This document shows positions 1 to 8,114 of a DNA stretch of 64,000 nucleotides, piece by piece. The DNA is from Alterluteimonas quercicellularis (GTDB lineage Bacteria; Pseudomonadota; Gammaproteobacteria; Xanthomonadales; Xanthomonadaceae), in assembly GCF_021191635.1 (NCBI RefSeq), contig NZ_JAIWPR010000002.1:124001-188000 (forward strand), in the 5' to 3' direction. How positions within the stretch are numbered: the first letter of the stretch is position 1; each line of letters opens with the position of its first letter. The notes beneath the pieces were generated by a model. It worked only from the letters and a program-made list of their open reading frames with translations. It did no database searches and had not been told where the DNA came from. Position numbers and translations under genes: made by a program.

Positions 1-890
1 CGGTCGGGCATGGCGTGGATGTGGCGGCCCACGCCCAGCGACTCGAGCATCGCGGCGTCGGCGACGCCGGTCTGCGGCAGGCCCTGGTCGCGCTGGTAGT
101 CGCGCACGCGGGCCTGCGTGTTGGGACCGAACTGGCCGTCGGGCGTGCCCACCGCGTAGCCGCGGGCCTGCAGCGATTCCTGCAGCTGGCGGACGCCTTC
201 GCCGCGCTCGTCCAGCTCCAGCCGGCCGTCGGCCAGCGCGCCGCGGATCAGCACGCTGCGCTCGCGCGCCGGGTCCAGGCCCAGCCGCGCGTCGAGCCGG
301 TCCTGGTCGATGGCGATGTCGTTGTAGTAGGAGGCGTTGCTGGTGCCGTTGGCGTCGGACACCGAACGGCCCTGGATCACCTGCGCGGCGCCGCCGGGAC
401 CGGCGATGTGGCGGGCCTTGAGGATGCCGGCGATGTGCTCCGGGCTGTCGCCCTCGTGCAGCACGCCGCTGCCCAGCGCCTGCCGGTAGGCCGCGTCGCT
501 GACGCGCTTGAACGCGGCGTCCTGCAGGTCGGCCGAGGCGACGTAGCGTTCCAGGCTGTGGCCGTCGTTCCAGTTCGCCGGGTCCTGCAGGAAGCGGGTC
601 ATGCCGCCGGAGACCGCCCAGTTCCATTCCGAGCTGTGGCCGGAGTCGCGCAGCGCCCGGTCGTAGCGCTCGCGGTCGACCAGCCCGGCGTCGGCCAGCC
701 AGCCGGCGCCGGCCTGGTAGCGGCCCACGTAGCCCTGCGCGTTGGTGATCGCGAGGTCGCCGCCGTTGCTCTCGGTGTAGACGGTCGAGGCGACCAGGCG
801 CCGGGTCATGGCGTCGTCGAGCCCGGCGATCGCGCCCTGGTTCCATGCCCGCGCGGTCGCGACCGCATTGTCGCTACGAATGTCGCTCAT
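1..890 (-). CDS. Lysozyme-like protein with peptidoglycan-binding domain, 3' end beyond window (putative secreted effector)
   Basis: The reading frame opens at 890 (MSDIRSDNAV) and runs off the left edge after about 296 codons without a stop. A lysozyme/transglycosylase-like segment follows the start: residues 34-70 contain VYTESNGGD and GYVGRYQAGAGWLADAGL, with Glu40 as a candidate catalytic acid. Residues about 222-287 form a PG_binding_1 domain (VRQLQESLQARGY, DGQFGPNTQARV). There is no signal peptide. This architecture is typical of Xanthomonadaceae type IV secretion (X-T4SS) toxins that cut peptidoglycan and carry a C-terminal XVIPCD secretion domain. That C-terminus would lie outside the window, so the effector assignment is inference. 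An SD-like AAGGAA precedes the ATG. Two lipoprotein genes lie directly upstream on the same strand. Confidence 0.72.
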   Translation of the reverse strand, partial: MSDIRSDNAVATARAWNQGAIAGLDDAMTRRLVASTVYTESNGGDLAITNAQGYVGRYQAGAGWLADAGLVDRERYDRALRDSGHSSEWNWAVSGGMTRFLQDPANWNDGHSLERYVASADLQDAAFKRVSDAAYRQALGSGVLHEGDSPEHIAGILKARHIAGPGGAAQVIQGRSVSDANGTSNASYYNDIAIDQDRLDARLGLDPARERSVLIRGALADGRLELDERGEGVRQLQESLQARGYAVGTPDGQFGPNTQARVRDYQRDQGLPQTGVADAAMLESLGVGRHIHAMPD

Positions 891-968
891 TGCCTTGTTC
901 CTTGGGGAGTGCCCGGCGGGTCGCGCCGGCAGGATGGTTCGCGGTGCCGTCGGGAACGGCGGAGTCCG

Positions 969-1814
969 TCAGGCGCCGCAGTCGGGCAGCTGGATGTCGG
1001 CGCCGCCGCGGCGGAACTCGAAGTCGGTGTAGCCGGGGCCGGACTTGCCGCCCTCGGCGACCGAGGCCGACACCGCGAGCGTGCGTTCGCCGCCCTGCAG
1101 CGCGAGCCAGTACTCGGTCGGCGCATCGGTCGCGACCGGCGCGGCGTCGTCGCAGACGCCGTCGCGGCGCACCAGCCGGTCGCCCGGCTGCAGCTGCGCG
1201 CGCAGTGCCCGTGCGTAGTCGGTGCGGGGATAGAACTTGCGCACGATCAGGGTGCGTACCGAATCCTCGGTGCCGGCGAAGGTGGCCATGGCCTCGCCTT
1301 CGTTGCCTTCGCGGGTGCCGGCGCCGGCGCCCACGCCGCCATCGGGCAGCACGGCTACATCGAAGCCGGCCAGTGTCAGCCGTGCGGACAGGCCCTTCGG
1401 GTAGCCCTCGATGCCGTCGGCCGGCACCAGCGCCGGCAGGCCGGGGACGGCCTGCAGCCGGTCCCAGGCGGGAGGCTGCTCGCTCGCCAGCACGACCAGT
1501 GCGCCGTGCAGCGCGCCGGGCGCGGCCGGCGCGACGTTGGGGACGGCGCCCGCGCTCGCGTCGGGCGCGGCGTCGGCGGGTGGCGCGGTATCGGCGGCGG
1601 AGGCTGCGGCCGCGGCGTTCGGCGCGGCCGTGTCCGGCGACGGCTGGCAGGCGGCCAGCAGGCCGATCAGCGCGAAGGCCGCCAGCCGCACCGCGAGGGT
1701 CCGGAGCGGACGCGCTTCGCCGCGTGCGCAAGGCGCATCGGCTGAAGAAACGGCGGGGAAGGAACGGTCCGGGGTCGCGGTCCGGGGGTAGCCTGTCTGC
1801 ATCGCGGTGTCCAT
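969..1814 (-). CDS. Lipoprotein upstream of the putative effector (candidate immunity protein)
   Basis: An open frame of 281 codons in which a hydrophobic signal and lipobox (ALIGLLAAC) lie about 55 residues after the first ATG. A later start is therefore likely, for example a GTG just before the hydrophobic run (AVRLAAFALIG). The mature part is Ala/Pro-rich at first, then a globular domain with FEFRRGGADIQLPDCGA at the C-terminus. No known family was recognised. It ends 78 bases before the lysozyme-like gene and is transcribed with it. A periplasmic lipoprotein immediately upstream of a peptidoglycan-cleaving effector is the usual X-Tfi immunity arrangement, so this is the better immunity candidate. 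The function is inferred from position only. Confidence 0.7.
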   Translation of the reverse strand: MDTAMQTGYPRTATPDRSFPAVSSADAPCARGEARPLRTLAVRLAAFALIGLLAACQPSPDTAAPNAAAAASAADTAPPADAAPDASAGAVPNVAPAAPGALHGALVVLASEQPPAWDRLQAVPGLPALVPADGIEGYPKGLSARLTLAGFDVAVLPDGGVGAGAGTREGNEGEAMATFAGTEDSVRTLIVRKFYPRTDYARALRAQLQPGDRLVRRDGVCDDAAPVATDAPTEYWLALQGGERTLAVSASVAEGGKSGPGYTDFEFRRGGADIQLPDCGA

Positions 1815-1876
1815 GCGTGCGGGGCGACAGCTCGCGCTGCCGCCGTGAGGCCGACCCGAGCCAGTCCGTTGGCCCG

Positions 1877-2686
1877 CTACCGTGAGGTCGACCGGTAGGT
1901 TGTATGGGCGGGATCGTAGCGGTACTCGAGCGGTTTGTCACCTGGCAGGCGGAGGTCGGGCAGGTCGCTGCCTTCGCGGGCCACGAATTCCGTCGCGGCG
2001 CCGCCGTCGCCCGCCGGCAGGGTGCCGAGGTAGGTCCACTTGCGCTCGTCCACGCTCTGCAGTTCGTGCGGGTTGAACACCAGCGCCTCGACCGTCCGCT
2101 GGAAAGCGCCGCCGGCGTCCGCAGACCGGGTCGGCACGAGCAGCAGCAGCCGGCCCGATGGCGTGGCGTGGGTCTGCGGCGTGCGCGAGGTGTCGACTTC
2201 GTTGCCTCGTTCGGCCGCGCCGAACTCGCCGATCCACTGCTCGTTGCCGAGCAGGGTCCACGGCGTGTTCGAGCCGGGCGCGCTCGCCTCGAAGGTCGCG
2301 TGGGCCAGCGTCACCCGGGCCTGCGGATCGATGTCGTCGCGTTCGCGCGCATTGCCGTACTTCTCCGGCGTGATCCAGGCGAAGCCGGTGTAGTAGCGCT
2401 TGCCCGCGGCCTCGAACTCCAGCCCGTACCAGTAGTGGATCCAGCTGCCATTGGCGATCTCGTAGCCGGTGGCGCCGTCGCCGTCGACGCCGCTGATGAA
2501 GTACAGGACGCTGTCGGCGCGCGGGGCCGGGAGCGGGGCGGCGGGTTGGCGGGTGTCGGCCACGTGCGGGGCTTCCTGGTTGGCGGGACTCGGGGTGGGC
2601 GTGCCCGGAGGGCCGGCGGTGTCCTGCGCGCCGCAGGCGCAGAGCAGCAGCGGCAGCAGGGCCAGCGAGCAGGTGCGCAATCGCAT
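1877..2686 (-). CDS. Lipoprotein of unknown function
   Basis: A 269-residue protein with a textbook lipoprotein signal (MRLRTCSLALLPLLLCACG, lipidated Cys18), then a Pro-rich linker and a domain rich in aromatic residues (SWIHYWYGLEF, KRYYTGFAWITPEKYG). No known family was recognised. It lies 62 bases upstream of the next lipoprotein and in the same direction as the lysozyme-like gene, so the three may be one transcript. It could be a second immunity protein or an unrelated envelope protein. The ATG at 2686 is supported by the immediate start of the signal peptide and an AGGAGG-type SD. Confidence 0.75.
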   Translation of the reverse strand: MRLRTCSLALLPLLLCACGAQDTAGPPGTPTPSPANQEAPHVADTRQPAAPLPAPRADSVLYFISGVDGDGATGYEIANGSWIHYWYGLEFEAAGKRYYTGFAWITPEKYGNARERDDIDPQARVTLAHATFEASAPGSNTPWTLLGNEQWIGEFGAAERGNEVDTSRTPQTHATPSGRLLLLVPTRSADAGGAFQRTVEALVFNPHELQSVDERKWTYLGTLPAGDGGAATEFVAREGSDLPDLRLPGDKPLEYRYDPAHTTYRSTSR

Positions 2687-2848
2687 GGAACGCCTCCTTG
2701 GCGGTCGTGAACGGGGGAGTCTAGCCGAGGGCCATGACGTGCGGGCAGGCCGCGGCGGCGCAGCGAAGCCGGAACGCGGCGAGGAAGACAGTGCCCGCCG
2801 CGCATGCTTTCATGGCCGCTGCGAGCGGCACGTACGGGGGATCGCGTC

Positions 2849-3838
2849 ATGGATGCAACGGTACGCACGGCGAGGCGGGGCGCGGCGGTCGTCGCGCTGT
2901 GGGCGGCCGCCTGCGCGGCGGCCGCGCAGGCGCCGCCGCGCGCGGACGAACACGCGTGCCGCAGCGCCTACGCGCAGGCGCGCGTGGCGGTCGCGGCGCT
3001 CCACGACGGCCTGCGCGAACGCTTGCTCCAGTCCACCGACCGGGGCTGGTGGCATTTCTGGCACGAACGGTCTCCATCAAGCGCGGCGGACGAGATCGGC
3101 GAGGCGCTCGCGCTGCTGCGCGATCCCGCGGAAGCCGCCTGGGAGCCCGGTGCCGTCGCGGATCCGGAAGCGGCGCTGCAGGCGTTCGGCGCCTGCGTGC
3201 AGCGCGCGCCGCCGCCGGGACGCGCGCGCCTGCGCATCGCCGCCTACGAACTGCACGAGGGCCGGCCGGACCTGCGCGGCGCGCCGGTGGCGGATGCGCG
3301 CATCGCGGTGGACGGGATCGAGGCGGCGCGCACCGGCGCCGACGGACGTGCGGAACTGGAGGTGCCGGCCGGCCCGGTCGAGGTGCGCGCGAGCGTGCCG
3401 TCGACCGCGCTGGCGCTGGCGGAGGTGCAGGCCGCGCCCGGTACGGAAGCGGACGTGGCCCTGGTCCTGGATTCCGGCAAGGAAGTGGTCTCGACCGCGC
3501 ATGCGGCGATCGACGCGCTGGTGGGCACGACGCTGCCCGAAGGATTCGACCGCCTGGTGGTGCGGCTGACGGAAGGGCGGCAGCACCGGCCGGTCCGTTA
3601 CCTGGACCGTTTCGACATCGAGGACGGCGCCGGCAACACCCTGTTCCGGTTCGACGACGGCGTGGCGGTGGACGCCGGCGGCGACCTGCGCTGCATCGAC
3701 CCCGCCGCGCTCGCCGCGCGCCTGGCGCCGTATCGCGGGCGCCCGTTGCGGCTGTCGGTCCAGGCCGTGGACGCCGACGGGGTGACCTGGCAGGCCGAGC
3801 GGGCGTTCCGCTACGGCGCCGGGCCTGTGCTCCCGTAG
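2849..3838 (+). CDS. Exported protein of unknown function
   Basis: The start at 2849 was chosen over an upstream ATG because it follows a G-rich SD and begins a signal peptide (MDATVRTARRGAAVVALWAAACAAAAQA). The mature part, about 300 residues, has an N-terminal helical section (ACRSAYAQARVAVAALHDGLRERLL), a middle section resembling a carboxypeptidase-regulatory-like beta fold (APVADARIAVDGIEAARTGADGRAELEVPAG), and a C-terminal domain with RYLDRFDIEDGAGNTLFRFDD. No enzymatic motif was recognised. It probably acts in the periplasm. It is convergent with the glutathione peroxidase gene, and its stop codon lies in a 19-bp tandem duplication. Confidence 0.7.
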   Translation: MDATVRTARRGAAVVALWAAACAAAAQAPPRADEHACRSAYAQARVAVAALHDGLRERLLQSTDRGWWHFWHERSPSSAADEIGEALALLRDPAEAAWEPGAVADPEAALQAFGACVQRAPPPGRARLRIAAYELHEGRPDLRGAPVADARIAVDGIEAARTGADGRAELEVPAGPVEVRASVPSTALALAEVQAAPGTEADVALVLDSGKEVVSTAHAAIDALVGTTLPEGFDRLVVRLTEGRQHRPVRYLDRFDIEDGAGNTLFRFDDGVAVDAGGDLRCIDPAALAARLAPYRGRPLRLSVQAVDADGVTWQAERAFRYGAGPVLP

Positions 3839-3861
3839 ATCTCCTGTGCTCCCGTAGATCT
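3824..3861. repeat. Perfect 19-bp tandem duplication at a convergent gene junction
   Basis: The unit CCTGTGCTCCCGTAGATCT occurs twice head to tail (3824-3842 and 3843-3861). The first copy holds the TAG stop of the exported-protein gene, and the second touches the TAA stop of the glutathione peroxidase gene. A slipped-strand duplication is the simplest explanation. Confidence 0.9.
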
Positions 3862-4406
3862 TAGGAGTCCGCCTCCAACTCGGCATCGAGGCGCTCGAGC
3901 AGGCGCGGGTCGTCCGCGGCCACGTCGGGGGCGAAGCGGGCGACCGGCCGGCCGCTCCGGTCGATCAGGAACTTCTCGAAGTTCCACAGCACCTCGCCGG
4001 GCGCGCCGGTCGCGATGCCGTAGCCGGCCAGCCGCTCGCGGAACGGCCCGTCGCCGATCGCGTCCGGCTGCGCCGCGGTCAGCGCCGCGTAGAGCGGGTG
4101 CCGGTCGGGCCCCGCCACCGAGATCTTCGAGAACAGCGGGAAGTGCACGTCGTAGTTGAGCGAGCAGAACTGGCCGATCTCCTCGTCGCTGCCCGGCTCC
4201 TGGCCGTTGAAGTCGTTGGCCGGGAAGCCGAGGATCTCCAGGCCCTCGCCGCGCCTGGCCTGGTACAGCCGTTCCAGCCCTTCGTACTGCGGAGTGAGCC
4301 CGCACTTGGAGGCCACGTTGACCACCAGCAGGACCTTGCCGCGGTAGTCGGCCAGGGTGGCGTCGCCGCCGTCGATGCGCTTGAGGGGGATGTCGTCCAG
4401 GCTCAT
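3861..4406 (-). CDS. Glutathione peroxidase-like thiol peroxidase
   Basis: A 181-residue Cys-type GPx. The thioredoxin fold contains the peroxidatic motif NVASKCGLTPQYEGLE, the Gln-containing FPANDFNGQEPG and the Trp/Asn motif WNFEKFLID. Bacterial Cys-GPx proteins reduce hydroperoxides, generally with thioredoxin as electron donor, in the cytoplasm. MSLDDIPLKRIDG at 4406 matches the usual family start. An in-frame ATG 13 codons upstream (4445) would add an atypical extension, and neither start has a strong SD. The gene is monocistronic and divergent from the lipoprotein gene at 4528. Confidence 0.93.
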   Translation of the reverse strand: MSLDDIPLKRIDGGDATLADYRGKVLLVVNVASKCGLTPQYEGLERLYQARRGEGLEILGFPANDFNGQEPGSDEEIGQFCSLNYDVHFPLFSKISVAGPDRHPLYAALTAAQPDAIGDGPFRERLAGYGIATGAPGEVLWNFEKFLIDRSGRPVARFAPDVAADDPRLLERLDAELEADS

Positions 4407-4527
4407 GGTCGTGTACTCGCGGAAGGGGTCCGCCCAGGGTGCCATGGCCCGGCCCCGGTCGCGCGTCGCCTGCGGCCGCGGTTTTGGGTATAGGCTTGCG
4501 GCGAGGTCGACCGGGTTCGAGGGGGAC

Positions 4528-5211
4528 ATGCGTCGGACGGGGACGAGCGTGCCGTGGGGCCTGGCCGTGCTGGCCGCGCTGGCGCTGTGCGGGTGCGCGC
4601 GCGAGCGGGATCCGGAGGCGCCGCGCCCGCAGCAGGCCGGGCAGCCGATGGACCCGGTGCGCACGGCCGCGCGCATCGCCGCCATCCACGGTGCGGCCGC
4701 CGTCGGCGACCAGGACGCCGTGCGCAGCCAGCTCGAAGGCATGAACGAGGACTTCCGGCGCTCGATCCGGCTCGCCGATCCGTCGCGGCCGGTGGACCGC
4801 GAGGCCGCGCGCATGGCCGCACGGCGGGTGGAGGGCGTGCGCACGGTGGCGTGGATCGATCGCGAGAACCTGCTGGCGATCGTCGGCCGCAACGAGCAGC
4901 GCAGCCAGGCGACCATCGACGCGATCTGCCTGCAGCTGGCGCCGCTGGGCGACACCCTGGGCGTGGTGGTGAACCTGCAGAGCGGCGCGGCGACCAACGG
5001 CGACGACCTGGAGATCCTGAGCCGCAACTGCCAGCTGGCGCCGGGCGAGCGCGCCATGCTGCAGCGCCATCGCCAGGTCGACGTGATCCCGCCGGCGCTG
5101 CGCGAGCAGCAGCGCCTGGAGCGCCAGTGGGCGGAGGCCAACGCGGAGGAGCTGCGCCGCCGGCAGGAGGCGTCGATGCGCATCGTCGAGCGGACCACGC
5201 CGGAGTTCTAG
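4528..5211 (+). CDS. Small lipoprotein of unknown function
   Basis: A 227-residue protein starting after a GGGGG SD at 4521, with a lipoprotein signal ending in LALCGC. After a Pro-rich linker come a helical region and a globular segment (VRTVAWIDRENLLAIVGRNE, TIDAICLQLAPLGDTLGVVVNLQ). The C-terminus is a charged helix (LREQQRLERQWAEANAEELR). The family was not recognised. The stop is 7 bases from the convergent porin gene's stop. Confidence 0.75.
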   Translation: MRRTGTSVPWGLAVLAALALCGCARERDPEAPRPQQAGQPMDPVRTAARIAAIHGAAAVGDQDAVRSQLEGMNEDFRRSIRLADPSRPVDREAARMAARRVEGVRTVAWIDRENLLAIVGRNEQRSQATIDAICLQLAPLGDTLGVVVNLQSGAATNGDDLEILSRNCQLAPGERAMLQRHRQVDVIPPALREQQRLERQWAEANAEELRRRQEASMRIVERTTPEF

Positions 5212-5218
5212 CCGCCGC

Positions 5219-6649
5219 TCAGAACGTGTACGTCCCCCACACCGCGACGTAGAAGCCATCGCGGTGCCCGGCCTCGCGCAGCACGTCGCCGGCCTCGAGG
5301 TAGTTGACGAAGGTCGACAGCGACAGGTGCCGGCTGAGCGCCCAGTTGCCGCTGAGGCGGGCGAGCCGGCCGACGTCGCGTCCGGCCGCCAGCTCGGTGC
5401 CGGCATAGGCCTTGCCCGCGCCGTCGTAGACGGCATCGCGGGGATCCGCCCGCCGCAGCAGCGCGTACTCGGCGTTCACCCGCAGCGAGGGCGTGAGCTG
5501 CAGCGACAGCGTGGGCGCGAGATCGATCAGGTTCGCCGGCGCCAGGTAGTTGTTGTCGGCGAAGTAGGGGCTGTGGCCCACGCCGTAGTTGAACGCTTCC
5601 AGCGTGCCGCCGGTGTAGCTGCCGCCGCCGGAGCCGTAGTCGGCGCGCAGCCCGATGCGCGGCTTCAGCGCGCTGTCGCCCACGGCCGCGTCCGCCTTCG
5701 CGAAGACGCCCCACGCCGACACGTCTCGCCCGGCGTAGTCGCCGCCCTGGTGGGCGACGGTGACGTCGTACTGCCAGCGTCCGGCGCTGCCCCAGCTGCG
5801 CAGGCCGAGGGTGTCGCGCCGGTCGCGGCCCGTGCTCGTTCCCCACTGCTTGCGCGTGTTGGTGTAGCGGTAGGCGAAGGGGTCGAGGAAGTGCGCGCCG
5901 GCCTCGTCCAGCGCGATGCTCGCGTTCACGCCGCGCACGCGCTCGGTGCGGCTGCGCGCGTCGTCGAAGGTGCCGGTCCGGGCGACGGTCGGCCGCAGGT
6001 CGAACGCGCCCACGCGCAGCCGCGCGCCCCAGGCGTAGGCGCGCACGCCGTTGTGGGTCAGGGGCACGTTGAGCGACTCGCGCCGCGAGAACAGCACCGG
6101 CGACACGTCGGTGAAGTCCTGGCGGCCCACGCGCACGCCCGCGGTGGCGCCGCCGACCGTCCCGCGGACCTCCCCGAACAGCATCAGCCAGTCGAGGTCG
6201 TTGCGGGTGGTGCCGCTCTCCGGCGTGCCGTCGACGTGGGCGCTGGTCAGCTCCCCGTAGACGCGCAGGTGCTGGCCCAGGTGCAGGTCGGCGCCGAAGT
6301 GCGCGCGCAGCAGCGACTGGTCGGTGCGCTCGGCCTCGCGCAGGCCGGGCGCGTGGATGCCGTTGTAGCGCAGGCGCAACTGGCCGTTGAGGGTGAGGTG
6401 GCCGAGGCCGTCGCCGAGCGGGATGCGCTTGACCGGCGCGAAGGGATCCTGATCGGGCTCCGCGGCCGGCGTCGACCAGTCCTCCGCCCAGCGCGAGAGC
6501 TGGTAGTACTTGCCCGCCCGCGGGCCGTTGCCGAGGGCATGGGCGGGAAACCCCGCCGCCGCGGCGGGCGGCTCGCCGGCGGCGGCGGCCGTGGCCGGCA
6601 GGCACAGCGCCACGGCGAGGCAGAGGGACGGGACGGCGGGACGGGACAT
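5219..6649 (-). CDS. Alginate-export-family outer-membrane beta-barrel channel
   Basis: A 476-residue protein with a signal peptide (LCLAVALCLPATAAAAG) and a long run of alternating beta strands ending in an aromatic residue (FYVAVWGTYTF), as required for barrel insertion. Features such as LTLNGQLRLRYNG, RVYGELTSA, GRQDFTDVSPVLFSRRESLN and VAHQGGDYAGRDVSAWGVFAKADA fit the alginate-export/OprD-like channel family. It is the last gene of the leftward catabolic operon, 89 bases after the MFS permease. This suggests that it passes the operon's substrate through the outer membrane while the MFS protein handles the inner membrane. The substrate is not known, and alginate itself is not implied. Confidence 0.85.
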   Translation of the reverse strand: MSRPAVPSLCLAVALCLPATAAAAGEPPAAAAGFPAHALGNGPRAGKYYQLSRWAEDWSTPAAEPDQDPFAPVKRIPLGDGLGHLTLNGQLRLRYNGIHAPGLREAERTDQSLLRAHFGADLHLGQHLRVYGELTSAHVDGTPESGTTRNDLDWLMLFGEVRGTVGGATAGVRVGRQDFTDVSPVLFSRRESLNVPLTHNGVRAYAWGARLRVGAFDLRPTVARTGTFDDARSRTERVRGVNASIALDEAGAHFLDPFAYRYTNTRKQWGTSTGRDRRDTLGLRSWGSAGRWQYDVTVAHQGGDYAGRDVSAWGVFAKADAAVGDSALKPRIGLRADYGSGGGSYTGGTLEAFNYGVGHSPYFADNNYLAPANLIDLAPTLSLQLTPSLRVNAEYALLRRADPRDAVYDGAGKAYAGTELAAGRDVGRLARLSGNWALSRHLSLSTFVNYLEAGDVLREAGHRDGFYVAVWGTYTF

Positions 6650-6738
6650 GGGCGCGCTCCGGGCAAGGCGTGGCCGGCGCCGGCAGGGCCGGCGGGGCAT
6701 CGGGGTGGTGGGGCGCCGGCGTCCTCCGGCGCGCGGCG

Positions 6739-8055
6739 TCAGTGGGCGTGGGCGACCGGGCGTTCGCCGCCGGGGCGCAGCAGCGCGACGAAGCTGCCGA
6801 GGGCGAGCACGCCGAGGCAGCCGGCGGGGACCAGCATGGCGATCGCGGGCGCGCCGCCGTGGCGGGCCACCCACGGCATCAGGTTCTGCGCGATGAAGCC
6901 GCCGATGCTGCCGATGGTGGAGATCAGCGCGATCCCGCCCGCGGCCTGCGCGCCGCTGAGGGTGCGCGAGGGCAGCGGCCAGAAGCACGGCAGCAGCAGC
7001 GAGATGCAGGGCGTGCCGATCAGCAGGCCGAGGAAGCGGACCGTGTTGCTGTCGGCCTGGGTGGTGACCACGAACGCGACCACGCCCACCGCCGAGGCGA
7101 CGGCCATGCACCACGTCGAGCGCCGCTCGCCCTCCAGCCGCTTCGGCAGCCACAGCAGCAGCACCGTGGTCAGGGCCCACGGGGCGGCGCTCAGCAGGCC
7201 GTTCGTCGCGCTGCCGACGCCGAACGCGCGCACCACCGTCGGCGTCCAGTAGATGACCCCGTACAGCGAGATCATGATCAGGGTGTACACGCCCGACAGG
7301 AACAGCACCCGGCCGCTGAACAGCGCGGAGAGCATGGAGCCGTGCCGCGCGGGCTTGGCCCGGGCTTCCTCCTCCAGCGTGCGCACCAGCCAGGCGCGGT
7401 CGGCGTCGCCGAGGAAGCGCGCGCTCTGCGGGCCGTTGGGCAGCCATTTCATCACCACGAACATCATCAGGAACGCGGGCACGCCGGTGGCGATGAACAC
7501 CCACTGCCAGCCGTGCAGGCCGAGCAGGCCGTCCAGTTCCAGCAGCGGCCCGCCGACCAGCGCGCCGAACATGTTGCCCAGCGAGCTGCCCAGGGTCAGC
7601 ACCGCCACCGCGCGCACGCGGTAGGCCTGCGGGAACCACAGCGTGATGTAGAAGACCAGGCCCGGGTAGGCGCCGGCCTCGGCCGCGCCGAGCAGGAAGC
7701 GCAGCGCGCCGAACATGGTGCCGCTGTGGGCGAAGCCGAGCGCGATCGTGACCGCGCCCCAGGTGCCGAGGATGCGCGCCAGCCAGAGGCGCGCGCCGAA
7801 GCGGTTCTGCGCCAGGACGCTGGGCACCTCCAGCAGCAGGTAGCCGATGAAGAACAGCGACGAGGCGAGGCCGTAGGCGGTCTCGGTCATGCCCAGGTGG
7901 CCCACCATCTGCAGCTTGGCGAAGCCCACGTTCTGGCGGTCGATGATCGCCAGCAGGTAGATGGCCGTGACGAACGGCATGATCCGCCAGAACACCTGGC
8001 GCATGAGCCGGGCGCGTTCTTCCGGCCGTCCCTCCGGCATGTAGTCGGTGTGCAT
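6739..8055 (-). CDS. MFS permease, anion:cation symporter (ACS) family
   Basis: A 438-residue protein with about twelve hydrophobic segments. N-terminal ACS hallmarks are present: MPFVTAIYLLAIIDRQNVGFAK, SLFFIGYLLLEVPS and RFLLGAAEAGAYPGLVFYITLWFP. ACS permeases take up organic anions such as hydroxyphenylacetate, phthalate, tartrate or galactonate with protons. The strong SD GGGAGGGG before the ATG at 8055 fixes the start. It lies 59 bases downstream of the flavoenzyme gene in the same operon. It is the likely importer of the compound degraded by the aldolase/hydrolase/flavoenzyme set. Confidence 0.92.
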   Translation of the reverse strand: MHTDYMPEGRPEERARLMRQVFWRIMPFVTAIYLLAIIDRQNVGFAKLQMVGHLGMTETAYGLASSLFFIGYLLLEVPSVLAQNRFGARLWLARILGTWGAVTIALGFAHSGTMFGALRFLLGAAEAGAYPGLVFYITLWFPQAYRVRAVAVLTLGSSLGNMFGALVGGPLLELDGLLGLHGWQWVFIATGVPAFLMMFVVMKWLPNGPQSARFLGDADRAWLVRTLEEEARAKPARHGSMLSALFSGRVLFLSGVYTLIMISLYGVIYWTPTVVRAFGVGSATNGLLSAAPWALTTVLLLWLPKRLEGERRSTWCMAVASAVGVVAFVVTTQADSNTVRFLGLLIGTPCISLLLPCFWPLPSRTLSGAQAAGGIALISTIGSIGGFIAQNLMPWVARHGGAPAIAMLVPAGCLGVLALGSFVALLRPGGERPVAHAH

Positions 8056-8114
8056 GTCACCCCTCCCGGGAGTGCGTTGGATGGGCGGCGCTTGGCCGCG
8101 GTGCGTGGAACGGG

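Noticed and set aside
15-1745. A 576-codon rightward open frame opposite the lysozyme-like and lipoprotein genes
   Set aside because: Low-complexity Ala/Val/Arg/Gly translation, no domain, and it is antisense to genes with clear signal peptides and domains. GC-rich codon use keeps the antisense frame open.
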